DNA from: Chara braunii
Lineage: Eukaryota > Streptophyta > Charophyceae > Charales > Characeae
DNA: 64,000 nucleotides
Direction of reading: 5' to 3'
Assembly (NCBI GenBank): GCA_003427395.1
Contig: BFEA01000188.1
Span: forward strand, 1,470,334-1,534,333
The position numbers and the translations under genes are program-made. The notes beneath the pieces are model-generated. The model had not been told where the DNA came from and ran no database searches. It was given only the letters and a program-made list of their open reading frames with translations. This document shows, piece by piece, positions 1-10,503 of this stretch. The stretch's first letter is position 1; every line of letters begins with the position of its first letter.

Positions 1-217
1 TACACTGTAAGTGATAATCCACCTTAACCAAAATCAAAGTAGACTATCACTCACCCACACCAGATGGAAAACTCTACAGAGTGTCGGTTCACACCCCATC
101 ACACATATGTATATCTTTTTTTTTTTTTTTTCTGATTTGAAGGTACCGGGGTCCTAGCTGGATCCCGCGCGACCCCGATCGCACCTCGACGCCGACGACC
201 CGGGCTGCCACGTGGCC

Positions 218-325
218 ACCAAGGCCGTGAACGGCCCCCGTGAACGGCCGTTCACGGTAATCGGACCCGGTGAACGGCCGGTCACGTTTTGGTGGCCGGA
301 CCCGTTCACGTTCACGGGTCCGGCA
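218..325. repeat. GC-rich palindrome cluster
   Basis: The segment is built from repeats of a GTGAACGGCC-like word. Positions 238-257 form a perfect 20-nt palindrome centred on GGCC. Positions 296-305 pair perfectly with 314-323 (10 bp, 8-nt loop). A T-run and a CTGATTT word just upstream (120-140) resemble the AT core of the hAT-like miniature elements at 3100 and 18952, whose arms are also GC-rich and self-complementary, so this may be one arm of a decayed relative. I could not find its ends. Confidence 0.5.
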
Positions 326-480
326 CTGCCCAGAAGTGCTCCCTCATTATTTGTTCCCTTCGTTCTTCCGGTCTCGGCTGTCTTGGGGGAGACCACGAGT
401 AGATTCACACCTCCGATCCTTCACAATGAAGCGACTTTCATCCATCCATTGATCTTTTGTCCTCGTCAAACATACAAATG

Positions 481-1199
481 ACAGTAATAACAGAAGACGA
501 GGCTGGTTGTATCAGGAAGAGATCGTGAGCAACCTCCAAGGATCCCTTGAAAACCGTCAAACGTTCCCTGATCCAGCCAACCTTATCGTTTGTTTATTTA
601 AACGCCACGTCATCATGAAAATCCCAGTTGCTTGCGTGGCGTGTATACAACTCATCCCTTTCTCTCACTTTGTCACCCGAGAGTGCTTGGACTACGACCT
701 TCCTACCACCTTGGTGTGCTATCTTATGTTTCGAGGCGACCAGGAGGCGGGTAAGGAAGAAAGCCCCAACTGATGTTAAACATCCTAACGGAATCCTCTA
801 TTCATCCCCTTTCGCATCATTCTTACCTTCATTCTTCCGTTGGATAAGAATGGATTTCTCAGCAAACGGCCTCGCTACCGTCTTTGCCTACGATCTCGAG
901 CCGCACCTTGACCCATACTCTGGCTAGATGAACTCGATGAAAACTCCTCCTGGACACCTTTCCCGATTCTCCCTCCGTCCCTCCCTCCTTCCTGCGCGCT
1001 CTCTACCGTGTGGGATGGATATGAGCTGTTAGAACCCATGAGCCATTTGTGGGCGTGGTGTCTTGCGACCCTCTTGTACATTAGCATGGAGTCCAATTTC
1101 TTGTGCACCCTCTGCTGTTTGTTTTTTCCTCTACCGCTCACCATGTTTCAACCTTTCCTGTTAACACTTGCTTTGTCAAGGTGGCGTCCCCGGAGGTGA
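481..1199. other. No recognisable feature
   Basis: Several short open frames cross this stretch on both strands, but none shows a motif, compositional bias or start context that I can tie to a gene. No repeat relationship to the rest of the window was noticed. Confidence 0.4.
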
Positions 1200-2110
1200 C
1201 CAGTACAGGGAGGGTAAAACGAAGCGAAGAGGAGAATAGTGAATTAGAGAAAATGGATTGCAGGGAGCCAGGTCATTGAGAGGAGAGGAGGGGGCAGTTC
1301 GGGTCAGGTCAGGGTAGTATGCAGTTCGGGTCGGGTCGGGAGTCAAGTTGGGGGAAATGACAGGGGGGAGAGGCAGTGGTTAGGAAGGGAGATCAGAAGA
1401 GGGAGGGCAGAAGGTGGGGAAGGAGATCACGATGATGAGAAGCCGGGATCAGAAGATGGATGGCAGACGGTGGGGAACGGGATCGCGATGACGGGAAGCC
1501 CGGATCAGGAAGGGTAAGGTTGTCGGGGAGAGGAAAGATCGAAGGAGGGTGGGGGGGAAGCACGGCCAGGAAACAGAGATCAGGAAGGAGGATCAGAAGG
1601 GGGAGGGCAGAAGGGGATCATGATGACGGGAAGCCCAACCAAGAAGGGAAAATCAGATGGGGAAGGGATCAACATGGGGGAAGGCTGACGGAGTGAGGAG
1701 GGGGCTGTCGGGGAGAGGAGAGATTAAGGAGGAGGGTGGGGGAGAGGGAGAGGGCCAATTGGGTTGCCAAGAGTCGGGGAGAGATAGTGGGGGTGGGGAG
1801 GGGTTATCTAAGATGGGAGGCGAGACAACCAGGAGAGGGGGGAGGAGACGACCAGGAAATGGGGGAAGAGGAGGGGAAGGGAGAGAAGGAGTCGAAGCGG
1901 GCAGTACGGGAACGAGGATCAGCGAAGGAGAAGCTGTCTGAATAGGGAGGAGGCTGTCGGGGAGCGAAGAAACCAAGGGGAAGGGGAAGACGAACAACTT
2001 CGGTCACGCGATGTCACCCTGAAGGGCAGGGGTCAGACGAGGGAGAAAGGAAGGACGAGGGAGAGATGAGTAACAGGGAGAGGACGAGGAAGGAAGGAAG
2101 GGAAAACCAG
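1200..2110. repeat. Purine-rich tract with imperfect tandem repeats
   Basis: About 900 bases are strongly G+A rich on the plus strand. Words recur at roughly 200-base spacing: GGGAGGGCAGAAGG near 1402 and 1599, GATGACGGGAAGCCC near 1487 and 1622, and CTGTCGGGGAGAGGA-like words near 1518, 1705 and 1950. Pro/Ser-rich open frames on the minus strand are a by-product of this composition, so I do not call genes here. Such tracts can adopt triplex or H-DNA forms; that is inference. Confidence 0.6.
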
Positions 2111-2292
2111 GGGACATGAAACTAGCCAAAACGCCAACAATAGATCCGGGCTATGTCACGCGAGAAACATACCGTGCCCATTCAAGCGATGCCACTGTCC
2201 GGAGGGGGGAAGTCGGGGAGAGATTGTGGAACATGAAGACCGGACAACACCGTGTTGTCAAGCACGATGGCTATGGAGTATCCTCGGGGGGC

Positions 2293-2600
2293 TCAGGAGG
2301 CAATAGGCTCAGAAACGAGATGTTTCTGGCCTATACTACTATCCTGATCCTGGCGTGATGCCACGTCAGCCTGTGACGTGAACATGCGCAATGGGCCAAT
2401 GGCCTCTGAAAGCAGACGAGCGTGTGTTAGGCGCCGGTCGATGATGACCTTGATAAGCACGTGGTCCGAAAGTTGGGTTGTATCTCCTAATACCTTTATA
2501 TTCGTTAACCAATATATGTCAGATGATGGGAGAACCCTATCCATCTGATCTACAGTTTCACAACAACGAACTAAGGCATCAAGCCCAATCCTATCTATCA
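2293..2600 (-). pseudogene. LINE endonuclease C-terminal fragment
   Basis: Read on the minus strand the segment encodes an arrangement typical of the end of LINE apurinic-type endonucleases: an IDRI/MDRVLPS start, a hydrophobic strand, then QLSDHVLIKV. The SDH triplet carries the catalytic Asp-His pair known for this family. Only about 60 residues of similarity are visible, and neither the upstream endonuclease part nor the reverse transcriptase is next to it, so this is a scrap of an old insertion. Confidence 0.6.
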
Positions 2601-3030
2601 GACCAGAAGACGAAACCCTAACTTCGATATGATGTGTGTGAGCTGGAGATCAGAACAATTGGGTCCAGTGTCTCTAAACAAGGATGTGTTGTGTATTGGC
2701 TGGGAATGAGGCCCAGCGTCCCTATGAAGTGGTCTGTGAATATGAGTGACTATGCCAGGAAATCCTAGCAAGGTTGTAAATCCACGGAACACCGAACATT
2801 TTCATCAATCAAATTTGTCCCACGAAGGGAGAACCATATCTAGCCCGATCCTATCGATCAAACCGGTAACCGAAACCCTAACACAGATATGAAGCGAAAC
2901 CCTAGTACAAATGAACTGTGTGAACTGTGTGTGTATTGTGTGTGAGTTGGAGATCGGATCCAGCATCCCTATACTATGATGTGTACAGCTAGTCTGTATG
3001 TGTTTGTGGTTCACCCGTATCATCGAAAAG
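2575..3030. repeat. Imperfect direct duplication, two copies
   Basis: Two neighbouring segments (about 2580-2780 and 2838-3020) share the same order of words: a CCTATCNATCA word, GAAACCCTAAC, GATATGA, GTGTGTGAG followed by TGGAGATC, then a CCAGYRTC word. The first runs into the endonuclease fragment, so the duplication probably copied a piece of LINE sequence. The copies are diverged by eye, with several indels. Confidence 0.5.
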
Positions 3031-3099
3031 AGCAGAGGCATTGATTATTTCCCTACGCAGGGGAATGATTGATCTCCTGCTCATGATTTATCCCCTACA

Positions 3100-3406
3100 C
3101 TGCGTAGCACGGCGAACGTGTTCGTGCCCCTTCACGTTCGCGCGAACAGCTCGCGGACATGTTCGGGCGAACATATTTTTTTTTATTTTTAACTCATGAT
3201 TGGCTACGAATTTGAACATGACTCCAAGACAAAAGTTGCTTGTATTATTATTTTACAAAACATATATATTTTTCAGATTTTCCTGAGAATTTTTTTTGTT
3301 TTTTTAAATGTTTTTTATGTTCGCGTTCGAAGGGTTTTTGGCGCTTGTTCGCGTTCGGGCGAACATGTTCGCGTTCGCCTCCGAACGCGCACACGGTGCT
3401 ACGTAG
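3100..3406. mobile_element. hAT-like miniature inverted-repeat element, copy 1
   Basis: The 307-bp element starts CTGCGTAGCAC and ends GTGCTACGTAG, terminal inverted repeats with one mismatch over 11 bp. It is flanked by CCCCTACA (3092-3099) and CCCCTAAA (3407-3414), an 8-bp target duplication with one difference, the length used by hAT elements. Both arms are crowded with self-complementary GTTCGCG words. The AT-rich core (about 3195-3300) contains ATGACTCCAAGACAAAAGTT and ACATATATATTTTTCAGATT, which recur in the elements at 18952 and near 29500. There is no coding capacity, so it must be mobilised in trans. Assignment to hAT is inference from target duplication length. Confidence 0.75.
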
Positions 3407-3456
3407 CCCCTAAATGAGATCGCCACCTATATCACTAAAAAAAACAGAGACAATGA

Positions 3457-3790
3457 TTACTCGCCTATGCGGCGATCAACCCTACTCAATGCAAAAAAAA
3501 TCATGCATCCTACTCCCACCCGGTGCCAGAAAAGGAGACACGATTGAACATGAAAAAACACCGGGTAGGGATGGGGGGGAACGGTACATCGCACCTTCAA
3601 CTTCAAACCCCACCTTGCCAGCCCCAACAAGCTACAAATTCCCCCCCACTTCGTTGCTGATATTGTTATTGTTGTTATTGTTTTTATTGTTGCTTGCCGC
3701 ATCTCTCCCGAGATGCTGATAAAGGTCTTGGATGCACAAACACCACTCTCTGCCCCGCTCCCCCCGTGGTCATCGTCGTTGTTTTTGTTT

Positions 3791-3825
<35 letters not shown>

Positions 3826-4153
3826 ATTGTTGTTGTCGTCGTCTTGTTTGTTGTTGTTGTCACGCCCAATCCCCTCGACATCCTCCTGCGGCCTCTCTCC
3901 CACTGTGTTGATAGAAATCTTGAATGCACAAATACCACTCTCTGCCCCGCTGCCACCATGGTCGCCACCACCACCTTCATCATGGTTGTTGTTGTTGTTG
4001 TTGTTGTCACCTTCATTGTTGTCATTGTTGTCACCCTTCTTGCCCTTCTCGTCCATTTCGCCCAATCCCTGCTCGCCATCATTGTTGTTGTTGTTGTTGT
4101 TGTCATCCTCCTCTCCCATGTCGTCCATCTCGTTGTTGTTGCCCTCGTCGTCG

Positions 4154-4196
<43 letters not shown>

Positions 4197-4938
4197 CATC
4201 CTTCTCTCCCATCTCGCCCATCTCGTTGTTGTCGCTGCCATTGTTGTTGTTGTCATCCTTCACGCCAGTCTCGCCCATTTCACCCATTCCCTGCTCGCCA
4301 CCGTCGTCGTCGTCATCGTCGTTGTTGTTGTTGTTATTGTTGTTGTTGTTGCTGTTGCTATTGTCATCCTTTTCACCCATCTCGCCCATCTCACCCATTC
4401 CTTGCCGCTCCTCCACCACATCTATCGCCTCTGCCATGAACCCCAGCTCCACCTCCCACTCATCTGCCTGGTCTCCGCTGCCCTGATGCAGATGAGTGTC
4501 ACCGTCAACGTCGGCACTCTCGGCGTCGACCTGGTAAGAGAGCTCCATCAGGTTCTTCCACCACCCGCCAACCCCCACCTTATGCTCATCCCTGTCCCAC
4601 TCAGCCCCTTCACGACCCATCTCACTTTCTACTTCCCAATCCACACACCCTGCACAAATATTAGCGTTGTAATTGATCACGTTTTCCTCATCTTGCCCAC
4701 CATCCTCTCCATGCAAGACGTCATCTTCTGTGTAAAAAATAATATCACCATGTTGTAGCTCCCCCACCAACTCCATCACGTATGCAAATAGTTGCACCCC
4801 TATGTATTTCCTCGTCTCTCTCACATTTGGCGCTACCCCTGCCTGCACGTCGCGGTTGTCCATGTCACCAACATCAGATGCCACGTGGACAATCAAGGAG
4901 CCACACACGTCTGTCGGGCGCGCGCACAGGCCTAGCAT
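3457..4938 (-). CDS. Asn-rich low-complexity ORF, unknown function
   Basis: A 493-codon open frame of unrecognised family. The N-terminal 170 residues look like ordinary protein, with an acidic, Trp-containing composition. The rest is dominated by Asn runs mixed with Asp and with repeated GEMGE units, all encoded by AAC triplets (GTT on the plus strand). Two related blocks, each starting with HGGSGAES followed by a cysteine-containing segment, come from a direct duplication near 3717 and 3907. The C-terminus becomes hydrophobic and may be outside the real coding end. No signal peptide or known catalytic motif was seen. It could be a genuine gene that hosts a microsatellite, or a chance frame kept open because AAC repeats contain no stops. 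Confidence 0.4.
3776..4370. repeat. Interrupted GTT/GTC trinucleotide microsatellite
   Basis: Blocks of GTT repeats, the longest near 3796-3830, 4083-4103, 4153-4196 and 4318-4355, are separated by CATCCT..CTCGCCCAT spacers that themselves recur. The spacers read as the GEMGE units of the overlapping minus-strand ORF. Replication slippage explains the runs; the recurring spacers show that larger units were duplicated too. Confidence 0.8.
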
Positions 4939-5460
4939 CCGAGGAGCCCCCCTCCCCGGGCGCTAGTCGAGCCGGGGGAACCGGGTCTTACTGGTCCGCC
5001 GACATCAGGGCGCTAGCGCTAGTGCAGCTATGTCAAGCCACTCTTTGGTGACTCTCATATGTCTAGAATCCAGCCTCTACAACAACCTGGGCTTTTCTTT
5101 AAGAAAAAAAGAAAAAAAAAGAAAAAAAAACGCATATGGCTTTGGGCAGCAGGCGAGTTCGAACTCTATGTCGCACCTAGAGCTACTCTACCCTTCTTTA
5201 TCCTTCTGCCTCACCCTCATCCTATTCCCCCACCTTCTCTTCCCCTCTTATGGATGAGCCAAGCAGACTAATTGGTTGAAGGACTGAACCGCAAAATCCA
5301 GCCAAAGCATGAGGATAGGTCAACATATATTATTCATGAGCACACATCTACCACGCACATATGATCGAAGCCATAGCGAGATGAACAAAAATACACCATG
5401 TACAAATACACGCTAAATTACATTTGCCAGCTATACAAGAAATAGGTATTTAAAGATACA
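4939..5460. other. No gene; A-rich run and a possible B-box
   Basis: An A-rich run interrupted by G lies at about 5103-5130. On the minus strand next to it GAGTTCGAACTC (about 5155-5166) matches the RNA polymerase III B-box shape, which could be a remnant tRNA-derived SINE, but I cannot find a matching A-box or acceptor stem. Nothing else is recognisable. Confidence 0.3.
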
Positions 5461-5464
5461 CTTA

Positions 5465-5831
5465 GGGCATACTCACACAAAAACTTACTTTCGTATATCT
5501 GGCCACATTCACGCATTCACAAACTGTTCCGTGTGCATCTCGCGGCAATTTACGTCGAAAGATAAGTTGAAGGGGCGATGGCTATGGTGTCACAAACGAG
5601 TTTTGAGCAAGCAAAAAACCACACACGCCGACAAAATAAACAGCCACCGAGTTGGGAAATTTAATGAAAGCACCATGGCCATGGAAGAGGAACATATGTC
5701 ATAACTGCAAGGGCAGGCCGTGGCGCCGTGAGCAGTGTGACATTTAGTGTTTTATTTTTCCTTTTCAAACCCAAAATTTGTTGTGTCCACAATTGTCTCT
5801 AAGCTGAAATAGTCCTAATGTGAGTACGCCC
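5465..5831. mobile_element. PIF/Harbinger-like miniature element
   Basis: The 367-bp element begins GGGCATACTCACA and ends TGTGAGTACGCCC, a 13-bp terminal inverted repeat with one mismatch. It is flanked on both sides by TTA (5462-5464 and 5832-5834), the three-base target typical of PIF/Harbinger and Tourist-like elements. The interior is non-coding. The right 24 bases are almost identical to 12151-12174, indicating a family in this genome. Confidence 0.7.
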
Positions 5832-6269
5832 TTAGATTGCAGGGCATGACTAACTTCACACCCAGCAGCACGAGATACCTTCCACCCGACACTCTTCGAC
5901 GACAAGATGGAGATGCAATATTGTGCTGCCAAGATGTGAGGTTGCTAGATGCAACCACATTGTGCTAGCAGGATGTGTGGTTTCTGCTTGTCTATCTCTG
6001 CTTTGTTGAAGTTTTATCCGATGTTGTTTTGTTCCCCAAAATTGCACTCTCAGTAAATCCTCCCCCCAAGGAGAGCAATCAATGCTAACAAAAAAACTAA
6101 GCGAAAAAAGAAAGGAAATCTGATTTGGATCAGGGTAGTTGGATCCGCCTATACTTCAGATAACATGAGAGTATATAGGGTAATCTTCAACTGTAATGGG
6201 GGCTTTGCAAGCGTATTATGGAAATAATCATGGTTGACATAGGGTTATCAGAGCAGCGGACTTAGACCT

Positions 6270-6745
6270 AAGATCCCTTAATGTCAACAAATTAGCTACC
6301 GCTGATGCGGAAAAGCATAAAACGATTCTGGAACATGTCAGGAGATTAGGTAGTCGTGCATGGTCATATCTTATATATATCTAAGAAATACATCTTACTG
6401 AGCCCCCCTCTCATATCAGGGCACACAACTTAATGTGGCCCTTCCAAAAAGTATACTCGTTGGCTCAAAGATGTGGTTTAAGAGGTGTGTCGATATGGAT
6501 AGTTCTTTAATCAAGGGTGGAAATAGTAGAGTGGGAAGCGGACAAAACTCGAGGACGACGGGTCTCCGTTTTTGTTTGGTTGAAATTGGAACTACTTTAT
6601 GTTCTCAATGTATATGGGTCTAATAATGTGCAGGAAAGGGTCGTTTTCTTTTTGGAAATTGGGGATGAGATCCCCGATGGAATCCCTGTAATTATGGCAG
6701 GGGACTTCAATGCAGCTACTGACATATGGTTGGATAGATGAAAGA
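6270..6745 (+). pseudogene. LINE A endonuclease domain remnant
   Basis: The first recognisable words are SLNVNKLATADAEKHK (about 6279), the N-terminal strand that carries the catalytic Asn of LINE apurinic-type endonucleases. Further on, RRVSVFVWLKLE and IPVIMAGDFNAATDIWLDR (about 6553-6740) give the conserved GDFN metal-binding motif. The product would nick target DNA to prime reverse transcription. Stops and frame changes between these blocks, and loss of the downstream SDH motif, show it cannot be functional. Confidence 0.75.
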
Positions 6746-7155
6746 TTCCTTCTCCATGTCCGCCCTAAAAGATAAAAACATCATTAGGAGGTTATGTGAT
6801 TCATAAAATCTATTTGATACTTTGCGTAGAATCTTTCTTCAGGAGAGACACTTCACTTATATTCACCACGTTGGTTCCCCCGAGCAATAAAAAATCTAGA
6901 TCATCCTTATGTCAAAGAATCTTGATAGGGCGTTACTATGGGCAACAATATTTCCCCCCAGCCCATGACCGGTGACAAATCATAAGATGTGTGCAATATT
7001 GCTATCTTTTAGAGAAAAAACGGATCAAGGGAAAATATTATATAAACTCAACACCTCTTTGCTCTTGCAGACACAATTTATACAATATATACACGAGGTA
7101 TGGAGTTATGGCATACAACTAAAGATAGTCACGACTCTTTGATGTCCTAGTTCAA

Positions 7156-7575
7156 TTGTGGGTTGACCTTTATTGCAAAAAATGTAATGAATATTCGAAA
7201 TTGTTAGCAAAAAAATGGTATGCGAAGAAGATGAAAATTCAAGAACAAGTTCTAAAATATGAACTGAATAATCAATCTAATAGTAGTCAGCAACCAACTA
7301 ACATTCTGAAACTCAAAAATCAATTACTAGCCTTCGCACAACACCGTTGGCAAAAACATTTGATCAGGGGTAAACTTTTCAGATTTGTGACAGAGGGTCA
7401 AATGAATGAGTCATTCTTTGCTCTTGCTCGAGCAAGATCTAGGAGAAATATGATCGAAGGTCTTCATGATTCTCACGAGTACATAGAACGCTCCTCTTCA
7501 GTGTCCTATGCCGCTAGTTTTAAGATAACCTATATTTTTTTAAGCAACTATTTACTTATTCTAAAGACCCGTTGA
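7156..7575 (+). pseudogene. LINE A linker between endonuclease and RT
   Basis: An open stretch of about 139 codons, Lys-, Gln- and Asn-rich, with AQHRWQKHLIRGKLFRF and ESFFALARAR. The same architecture occurs in LINE B at 53275-53826 (a HWQEARIKGKLKKY block followed by ARFFAMAKAL), which identifies it as the helical region that precedes the reverse transcriptase. It ends at a frame break at about 7575, and the next 300 bases are out of frame but contain GIDGLPKE-type words near 7725. Confidence 0.65.
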
Positions 7576-7869
7576 GGCGACAAGAGGATAATGATGCTAT
7601 GGCTAACTCCCTATCCCTATGACATAAACTCGTACTCAGGAGCGATGACAACATCTCGAGAGGCCTCTAGTATTTAAGGAGAAAGGAACGACCTTACTTC
7701 AAATGGAAGAAGACAAAACTCTAAGGATAGATGGTCTTCCCAAGGAGTTTTTGGAAGTTATGTGACCAACCTTCTCCTTTGACCTGTTCGAATTCTTCGA
7801 GGCAGTGTATGAATCTAGGAAAATTGGTGAAATTGTTGGGGAGGGTATAAGAAAGGGGACAAATCTAAC

Positions 7870-8730
7870 ATTGGAATATGTAGACCAATCACTCTTCTCA
7901 TTCTGGTATATAAATTATTGGCAAATCGCTTGATTCTCATTATGACAGATATCTTTCACCCTTCTCCAACTGGTTTTATCAATGACAGACATATTCATGA
8001 TAATATTTTTCTCATTAACGAAATAGTTAAACTTTATCGACGATCTAAACTGAATGCAGCTTTCGTGTTTATTAATTTTGAAAAGGTTTGCAATCACGTA
8101 GACTGGTGACTCCACAAAATGAATTTCAGACCCTACACTCGCAAATGGGTCAGAAAGTTTCATGAAAATGCCACAACTATAGTACAAATTGATGGTCTCC
8201 TCTCGCCTAAAATTAAATTACAAAGATCTGTAAGGCAAGGTGCCCTTCCTCTTTTTGATCATTATGGAGGCTTTGGGGGCGAATCTCAAGAAGAACTGTA
8301 ACCTTAAGCGTCTGCAGATTTATGGGATTCCAGAGGAAGCAATACCCATCAACTCCATGTTTGCAGATGACCTTATCATCATGGTGGAAGCATCGAAAGC
8401 AAAATTTGGCTACTTATGGATATATTCTCCTTTATTTCTGATATGGTGGTTAATTGGGGAAGTAAAACACAAGGGTGGTGGACACACTCAAATGGGGTTC
8501 GACCTTTTGAGCAACCTAGGGTCAAGTGGGTCCCTAAGGATGTCCCGGTTCGTGTATTAGGGGTCTCCTTAACAACCCAAGGTAGGCCAGCCTCTAATGA
8601 TGAATCGATATCCAAACCCGCCCTGGATAAGATGAATCAATGGAAGGGCTCACACACTTCCATTCTTCGGAGGGCACATATTATAAATAATGTGGTCCTT
8701 GCCTTGATTTGGTATAAATCCGCTCTATGA
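7870..8730 (+). pseudogene. LINE A reverse transcriptase remnant
   Basis: Conserved reverse transcriptase blocks appear in order across frames: RPITLLILVYKL (about 7883), GFINDRHIHDNI (7972), a degenerate INFEKVCNHVDW block (8074) where the catalytic Asp of the usual DFEKAYDHVDW is Asn, the SVRQG block (about 8230), and FADDLIIMVE (8361) with both active-site Asp residues. The VDW block is followed directly by a TGA where LINE relatives usually continue. At least two frameshifts and the lost first catalytic Asp make it a pseudogene. Confidence 0.85.
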
Positions 8731-8789
8731 CCGATCAGTACAATGCGCACAAGAACACTATAAAGGCAAGTAGCAACCTTCTTCTGGAG

Positions 8790-10503
8790 AGTTAATCATG
8801 AGCAAGGAAATAAAATTCCAAGGGTAGCTTGGCTCTCCCTGATTCAACCCAAATCAAGAGGGGGTCTGGGGATTTTGGACCCCTCCTAACAATTCCAAGC
8901 ATCGTCCACCCAATGGCTGAAAAAAATGATCCTTTCAATCGATAGACCTTGGACGGCCATGGCATTGGAACAGATTCGAAGGCTGGCCCCTGAGGCACCA
9001 AAGAAACTTACATCCATTATCCTGGATAGAGGACCGGTTTTGGAGTTTACCTAGAGCATGAGTACGGTCCAATGAGGAAGGGGTGCGGGGAGGAGCAAGG
9101 GGTGGTTTATTATTGGATAATTTGACCTTCCTGTTGAGAATTTGGAAACGTCTTCCTTTACCTCACAGACCTTTCCCATCTTGCTATGACGAGGTTTTGA
9201 GACAACCTCTCTTCGGGTATAGATGGAACACCGATATCGATGGCCGTGTGTTTAATAGTTTTCACTCACCTTGGTCTCTTTGGGTGAGAAGAGGAATCAC
9301 AAGGATCAAAGACCTATGGGACCTGGAACGGAGAAATTGGAAATCAGCAAATCAATTGAGGCCATCTATGAGATATGCCCATCACTCGGCAGCAAATCTT
9401 GATCAGATAGTCTTCTCCATTCCTTTGGATTGGGTACGAACGTTGAGAAAGGGGATTAGATTCAAGGAAGCTGATTGGGTAATGGGGTTCGACCCAGATG
9501 GTCAACCAAGAGTTGGTCAGGTGATCTACCTGCAGCCAGAAGGGGCTCTAACGAGCATTTATAGAATAAAGAGGGATCATTTCCTTACACCACGTCCTTC
9601 GAACACAGTCCTACTATTTCCCTTTTCGCATATTTATAGAATTAGAGTCCTCTTCATTTCCTCTATGCAGGGGTGGAGAGCTTGTCATCCGGAGCTTCCA
9701 ATCCCCGAGCTTCCATTTGACCCTGAGGAGTGGATATGGAAGACGAGTAGCAGAGGGAAACCACACCTTCTTCAATCTCTTACAGTGAAAGCGTCCTATT
9801 GTTTGCTCCAACCTAGGGTTGATGTCCTTGCGATTATCCAGGACAGATGGGCAAGGCACTTAAATATGGATATTAATTTATTAAGGCACATTAATTTCAT
9901 CAAATATAACAAGCGACGACCAGCAAAGTTCTCTTCATTGCAGTGTGAAATAGTTCACCGATATTTGCCTACAAACGATTGGTTGATTTGACCATTCCAC
10001 ACTAGAGCAGCGTGGTCTACCTACCCCCTGGTGTAAATCGTGCCTATCGGTATTTCCCAACAGAAAAATTAGAGAAACCATTGAGCACATCTTTATCCAA
10101 TGTCCAGGTGCGGTCCTGTGGTGGAGAAGATGGGACTGAGTCCGGAAGGGTCTTACTGGTTTGGATGGGCCGTGGGACTGGGGAAGTCATTTTGTTGGGA
10201 CACTGGGAACAGGGGGACTTCCCCTTCTCTGATTTTCAGGCCAACTTGTTTGAAATCGGCCGCAAGGCGGTTCTATGGGCCTTGTGGTACAGGCGCTGTG
10301 TTCATGAGAAAGAAGATGTGCCCTTGGACGGATCTGATGTTGCTGACCTGATAGTACATTTTGTGCGAACAGAGGTCAGAGCACAATTGGTTGGCATAAA
10401 AAATAATATCCATAACCTCAACCAAAAAAAGGACATACAAAAGGAAATTCAGAAATTCAATAGAGACTGGCTGGGGGAGATTCCTAAGGGTGGAGGGTTG
10501 TAG
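8790..10503 (+). pseudogene. LINE A ORF2 C-terminal region
   Basis: The longest clean frames are 9083-9991 (302 codons) and 10012-10503 (163 codons). The first contains an IPELPFDPEEWIW block and ends HRYLPTNDWLI; the same blocks occur in LINE E (DLPFDPDEWRW, HRCLPTNDWLI). In relatives a CxxC...HxxxxxC zinc-binding segment follows; here it is disrupted around 9990-10110, where the frame changes. The second frame ends with a Lys-rich KKDIQKEIQKFNRDWLGEIP segment, matching LINE B and LINE F tails. The role in relatives is RNA binding during target-primed reverse transcription. Confidence 0.75.

Noticed and set aside
1653-1997. Pro/Ser-rich minus-strand open frame
   Set aside because: It is an effect of the purine-rich tract, which lacks stops on the complementary strand; several frames are open at once and none has a motif.
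3694-4758. Val/Leu/Cys-rich plus-strand frames over the GTT repeat
   Set aside because: They are translations of the same trinucleotide repeat in other phases; homopolymer-like composition without flanking protein-like sequence.
5150-5170. GAGTTCGAACTC as a tRNA B-box
   Set aside because: A palindromic word alone; no A-box or stem pairs were found at tRNA spacing.
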